From: DATFYI01 sp035315125
GTDB taxonomy: Bacteria > Chloroflexota > Anaerolineae > Anaerolineales > Anaerolineaceae
DNA: 7,959 nt
Direction of reading: 5' to 3'
Assembly: GCA_035315125.1 (NCBI GenBank)
Contig: DATFYI010000269.1
Location: 1 to 7,959, forward strand
Shown: positions 5,371 through 7,959 of the stretch, in pieces
How positions within the stretch are numbered: position 1 is the first letter of the stretch
Layout of the letters: every line of letters starts with the position of its first letter
The notes under the pieces: model-generated
Databases searched by the model: none
What the model saw: the letters and a program-made list of their open reading frames with translations, nothing else
Told to the model about the DNA's origin: nothing
Made by a program: the position numbers and the translations under genes

Positions 5371-6957
5371 TCAAGCCTTGCGCACCATGGTGCGGATTTG
5401 TTCGTGCATATAAAGCGGCAGGTAATACAGACCGCCGGAGTTTTTGCCGGTCGACCCGGAGCCCTTCCAACCGCCAAAGGGTTGGAAACCAGGCCAGGCA
5501 CCGGTGGTAGATCCCTGCGGACGGTTGACATAAGTTACTCCGGCCTGGATCTGATCGAAGAACCACTCACATTCCTGAGGTGTGCCGTAAAATCCGGCGG
5601 TCAGACCGTAGGTGACGTCATTGGCAAACTCCATGCCCTCCTCCAGGCTGGAGATCTTAGCCAGGGTGGTAATCGGGACAAACATCTCTTGCTTCCACAG
5701 GCGGTGTTCGAGCGGCAGATCGGCCACCAGGGTGGGAGCTACAAAGTAGCCTTTGGCATAAGCGCCATCGGTCAGGATTTTACCACCGGTCAATATGCGG
5801 CCGGACTGGCTGAGTTCTTCAGTAAAAGTCTGGTAATCACGGTAGGAATTGTGATTGATTACCGGGCCTAAAGTAATCTGGCGGTCGGTCGGATCGCCGA
5901 TGGTCAGTTTCTGAGTGGCCGCTACCAGTTTTTCGAGCAGAGCATCATAGATTGGCTCTTCTATAAAAACCCGCGAATTAGCCGAGCATTTTTGACCTTG
6001 CAGGCCAAAAGCCGAGCGGACGATGCCGGTAACGGCGGTATCCAAATCAGCATGACGCGAGACGATAGTCGGGTTCTTGCCCCCCAACTCCAGGATGATG
6101 GGGCGCACATAGCGGTTGCCGCAAAAATCACAATAAATTTTCATGCCCACATCATACGAACCGGTAAAGGTAATGCCATCTATATCTGGGTTCTCAATGA
6201 GGGCCTGGCCAAGGCTACCGCCCGGCCCGGTGACGAAATTAAAAACGCCATCCGGGACACCCGCATCGCGCAGGTATTCGGCGATCAGACGCGCTGTCCA
6301 GGGCGTATCACTGGCAGGTTTGATTACAACCGTGTTGCCGGCGACCAGGGCTGATCCGACCGGTCCACCGGTCAATGACGCCGGAAAGTTGAAGGGACTG
6401 ATGACAACCCAGACACCGTAAGGCCGCATGACTGAGGTATTGGTAGAGATATAACTGACCAACGGTTCTCTGCCCAGTTCACGGATATAGCCATCGTTGG
6501 CTTCCATTTGAGTACAGGCATAGCGGAAAAGATCGGCGGTTTCAGCCGCATCTCCCAGGGCTTCCATGCGGTTCTTGCCGACTTCCATGGCCATCACGGC
6601 GCCAATGTCGTATATGCGTTGATCCATCAGATCAGCGACTTTGCGGATGAGGGCTACCCGCTCCTGCCATTTGGTATGGCTCCAGGCCGGAAAGGCGCTG
6701 CGAGCGGCAGCGACAGCATCGTTTGCATCTTTCGCCGTGCCTTTTTGAAAGACACCTAAAATCAGGTCAGTATTAGCGGGGGAGCGGTCTTCGACCTTCT
6801 CTGCGGAATACCGCTCTTTTCCAGCAATGAGCATACCATGTTCCTGGCCTAAATTGGCTTTTAAATGATTTAAAGCTTGTTCGAATTGAACGTGAAGTTC
6901 TTCGGGCGGGTTGAACATGGTTGCATAGGTCAATTTGAAGGATGAACTTGTCGCCAT
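5371..6957 (-). CDS. pruA: aldehyde dehydrogenase, L-glutamate gamma-semialdehyde (P5C) dehydrogenase type
   Basis: This 528-residue member of the aldehyde dehydrogenase superfamily should oxidise glutamate semialdehyde (from 1-pyrroline-5-carboxylate) to glutamate with NAD(P)+ in the cytosol, the last step of proline and ornithine/arginine breakdown. Catalytic features: Asn190 in SPFNFP, Lys213 in VIKPAS, the cofactor motif FTGS (264-267), general base Glu290 in ELGGKNP, nucleophile Cys324 in GQKCSANSR, and Glu424 in KQEMF. The length of about 530 residues, the roughly 60-residue N-terminal segment before the core and the C-terminal signature NRPQGSTTGAW...QPFGGWKGSG point to the P5C dehydrogenase group rather than the usual 490-residue enzymes; exact substrate is inferred. 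ATG 6957 is chosen because AAGGAGGA lies before it; the longer reading from 6990 would need a TTG and would place that Shine-Dalgarno inside the gene. It heads the leftward gene series. Confidence 0.88.
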   Translation of the reverse strand: MATSSSFKLTYATMFNPPEELHVQFEQALNHLKANLGQEHGMLIAGKERYSAEKVEDRSPANTDLILGVFQKGTAKDANDAVAAARSAFPAWSHTKWQERVALIRKVADLMDQRIYDIGAVMAMEVGKNRMEALGDAAETADLFRYACTQMEANDGYIRELGREPLVSYISTNTSVMRPYGVWVVISPFNFPASLTGGPVGSALVAGNTVVIKPASDTPWTARLIAEYLRDAGVPDGVFNFVTGPGGSLGQALIENPDIDGITFTGSYDVGMKIYCDFCGNRYVRPIILELGGKNPTIVSRHADLDTAVTGIVRSAFGLQGQKCSANSRVFIEEPIYDALLEKLVAATQKLTIGDPTDRQITLGPVINHNSYRDYQTFTEELSQSGRILTGGKILTDGAYAKGYFVAPTLVADLPLEHRLWKQEMFVPITTLAKISSLEEGMEFANDVTYGLTAGFYGTPQECEWFFDQIQAGVTYVNRPQGSTTGAWPGFQPFGGWKGSGSTGKNSGGLYYLPLYMHEQIRTMVRKA

Positions 6958-6968
6958 ATTTGCATTTT

Positions 6969-6973
6969 CCTCC
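6969..6973 (-). promoter_or_regulatory. Shine-Dalgarno deciding the aldehyde dehydrogenase start
   Basis: Minus-strand AAGGAGGA contains a perfect GGAGG whose end is 11 bases from the ATG at 6957. The spacing is a little long but acceptable, and no comparable element precedes the in-frame TTG at 6990. It therefore supports the 528-residue form beginning MATSSS. Confidence 0.65.
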
Positions 6974-7022
6974 TTTGCGATGGGAAGCAAGGCTTATAAT
7001 CCGGGCTTGCCAGGCCAAAATA

Positions 7023-7051
7023 AGTATAGTCCAGGAAAGGCGGAGAGTCAA
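7023..7051 (-). promoter_or_regulatory. sigma70-type promoter of the aldehyde dehydrogenase gene/operon
   Basis: Read on the minus strand, a -35 TTGACT (7046-7051) and a -10 TATACT (7023-7028) are separated by exactly 17 bases, each matching 5 of 6 consensus positions. Transcription should start near 7016, leaving a leader of about 59 bases before ATG 6957. This is the best promoter in the window and would drive the leftward series. Confidence 0.7.
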
Positions 7052-7086
7052 AGAAACAGTGGAATAATTTCGATCCTGATTCTGTG

Positions 7087-7115
7087 TTGCGCAGCAAGAC
7101 TTTCTTTGATACACT
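7087..7115 (+). promoter_or_regulatory. candidate promoter of the DUF429 gene, near-leaderless
   Basis: A TGA-TACACT extended -10 (box at 7110-7115) is preceded 17 bases upstream by TTGCGC (7087-7092). The -10 matches 4 of 6 and the -35 only 3 of 6. Transcription would start near 7122, about six bases before the ATG at 7128. No Shine-Dalgarno is present there, so translation may begin on a nearly leaderless message. Confidence 0.35.
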
Positions 7116-7127
7116 TTTTATTAAGAT

Positions 7128-7895
7128 ATGAATCCAAAGCAGGCAGTTTACCTGGGGGTTGATTTGACCGGCAGCCGCAAACCGTTTACCTATGCTGCAC
7201 TGGATGTAGAAATGCGCCTGCTGGCCCTGGGGCAAGGACAAAGCGATGAAGTGCTGGCATTTGCAGCCGGGCAGAACGAAGCGATGATTGCGATTGACGC
7301 ACCTTCCAGCCCAAACGGCGGGCTGATGGCGCAGACTGAATACCGCAACCGACTCTCTCCGCCACCGGCTCCCGGACGCTGGACCAACTTGCGTCTGGCA
7401 GAGTACCGCCTGCACCAGCAGGGTGTCAGTATCACACGCACACCAGCAGTAGCGGAAGAGAGCCCGCAGTGGATGCAGCTCGGTTTTGAGTTCTATAAAA
7501 AGTTGCAGGAAATGGGGTACCTGGCCTACACGCAAGAAAGTGCAGCACGGCAGTGGTTGGAGGGACATGCTGAAGCCGGCTTCCAGGTGCTGCTGGAACG
7601 CGTCCCGTTTGAAAGTGGTTCGGTGGAAGGACGCCTGCAACGCCAACTGATCTTGCAAGAGCTGGATCTGCCGGTGGCGGATCCGATGGATTATTTCGAA
7701 GAGGTCACCCGTTACAAACTGTTGCATGGGGTTCTACCGCTGGAAAAAATCCACAGTTCCACTGAGCTTAATGCTTTGCTGATGGCTTACCTGGCCTGGC
7801 TGGCTGTCAACAAACCGCAGGAAGTGCTCTGTGTGGGAGACCCACAAGAAGGGCAAATTTATATGCCGGCGGGGTTACAGGCCAGGTTGTTTTAG
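7128..7895 (+). CDS. DUF429 domain protein, predicted RNase H-fold nuclease
   Basis: This 255-residue protein has the DUF429 layout. A first strand GVDLTGSRKPF (10-20) carries Asp12, a second acidic site IDAPSSPNGG (56-65) carries Asp57, and a central helical region contains EESPQWMQLGF (110-120). A late helix TELNALLMAYLAWL (212-225) carries Glu213 where many RNase H-like proteins have Asp. DUF429 proteins are predicted RNase H-superfamily enzymes with two-metal acidic sites, but their substrate is not established, so a nuclease role is family-based inference. The protein is soluble, with no signal peptide or membrane helices. The gene diverges from the aldehyde dehydrogenase across a 170-base shared upstream region, and there is no sign that the two are functionally linked. 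No Shine-Dalgarno precedes ATG 7128. The stop codon overlaps that of a partial convergent gene. Confidence 0.85.
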   Translation: MNPKQAVYLGVDLTGSRKPFTYAALDVEMRLLALGQGQSDEVLAFAAGQNEAMIAIDAPSSPNGGLMAQTEYRNRLSPPPAPGRWTNLRLAEYRLHQQGVSITRTPAVAEESPQWMQLGFEFYKKLQEMGYLAYTQESAARQWLEGHAEAGFQVLLERVPFESGSVEGRLQRQLILQELDLPVADPMDYFEEVTRYKLLHGVLPLEKIHSSTELNALLMAYLAWLAVNKPQEVLCVGDPQEGQIYMPAGLQARLF

Positions 7896-7959
7896 GATAG
7901 TAACCAACCAGAATCTTCAATCAAGGCGGCTACTTTTTCGATTTGAGCATCCAAGATAG
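7892..7959 (-). CDS. C-terminal end of an unidentified gene (partial)
   Basis: Entering from the right edge, a minus-strand frame encodes 21 residues (ILDAQIEKVAALIEDSGWLL then Ser) and ends at TAA (7892-7894), overlapping the convergent DUF429 stop. The amphipathic helical pattern followed by a short hydrophobic end looks like a genuine protein C-terminus, and the tail-to-tail arrangement fits dense gene packing. The other two minus frames stop within about 40 bases. Too little remains to identify the product. Confidence 0.45.
   Translation of the reverse strand, partial: ILDAQIEKVAALIEDSGWLLS

Noticed and set aside
5245..5871. 208-codon plus-strand open frame across the repeat and the aldehyde dehydrogenase 3' end
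   Set aside because: It begins in the CCCTCACCCC repeat and then runs antisense to conserved aldehyde dehydrogenase sequence; it is a shadow frame.
6958..6990. 11-codon N-terminal extension of the aldehyde dehydrogenase from a TTG
   Set aside because: The GGAGG at 6969-6973 would then be inside the gene, and no Shine-Dalgarno precedes the TTG.
6995..7000. Plus-strand TATAAT considered as a promoter for the DUF429 gene
   Set aside because: It is 128 bases from the start codon, has no -35 partner at proper spacing, and lies in the leader of the opposite-strand gene.
6958..7016. Aldehyde dehydrogenase leader considered as a riboswitch
   Set aside because: The leader is only about 59 bases, with one weak 5-bp GCAAG/CTTGC pairing and no recognised aptamer pattern.
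6930..7727. 265-codon minus-strand open frame antisense to the DUF429 gene
   Set aside because: Its translation is cysteine-, histidine- and glutamine-rich with no recognisable motifs, it crosses the aldehyde dehydrogenase promoter and start, and the opposite strand encodes a clear DUF429 protein.
1..7959. Search for CRISPR arrays, transposases, integrases, att sites, toxin-antitoxin pairs, tRNA and rRNA
   Set aside because: No regularly spaced repeats, mobile-element proteins or structural RNA signatures were seen on either strand.

Overview
The window is a compact stretch of bacterial chromosome. Seven genes run leftward on the minus strand, one gene diverges from them on the plus strand at the right, and a partial minus-strand gene sits at the right edge. 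There are no rRNA, tRNA, CRISPR, transposase, phage or plasmid features, and no gene-free stretch longer than about 170 bases. GC content is near 50%. The protein types, together with a low-complexity CCCTCACCCC hairpin repeat, resemble genomes of Chloroflexota (class Anaerolineae). That placement is recollection and inference; no marker gene is present to settle it.

Reading in the direction of transcription, from right to left. A good sigma70-type promoter (7023-7051, minus) precedes an aldehyde dehydrogenase of the L-glutamate gamma-semialdehyde (1-pyrroline-5-carboxylate) dehydrogenase type (5371-6957). A repeat-bearing spacer of 107 bases follows. Next come a small two-helix membrane protein (5021-5263), the two subunits of a family I CoA-transferase resembling glutaconate CoA-transferase (4098-5009 and 3334-4098, coupled by a TAATG overlap), and a D-2-hydroxyacid dehydrogenase (2293-3321). 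Spacings within the block from 5263 to 2293 are 11, -1 and 12 bases, so it is very probably one operon. The aldehyde dehydrogenase may feed into the same transcript.

An AT-rich gap at 2183-2292 contains nested inverted repeats and a TATAAT box. It separates this metabolic block from an unrecognised membrane protein with about 12 helices and GT-C-like character (668-2182). After that comes a HAD-superfamily hydrolase (627 to beyond the left edge) that may have its own extended -10 promoter. At the right, a DUF429 (predicted RNase H-fold) protein diverges from the aldehyde dehydrogenase. Its 3' end meets, tail to tail, the last codons of a partial minus-strand gene.

Functionally, the metabolic block fits amino- and organic-acid breakdown. 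The aldehyde dehydrogenase would make glutamate from proline or arginine carbon. The 2-hydroxyacid dehydrogenase and the CoA-transferase could act on a 2-hydroxy acid and its CoA ester, as in the hydroxyglutarate route of glutamate fermentation. The dehydratase and decarboxylase of that route are not in the window, so this remains a hypothesis. I found no convincing evidence of a wholly new system. The most unusual items are an interrupted hairpin repeat, nested dyads, a HAD protein with a degenerate motif I, and the gene combination itself.
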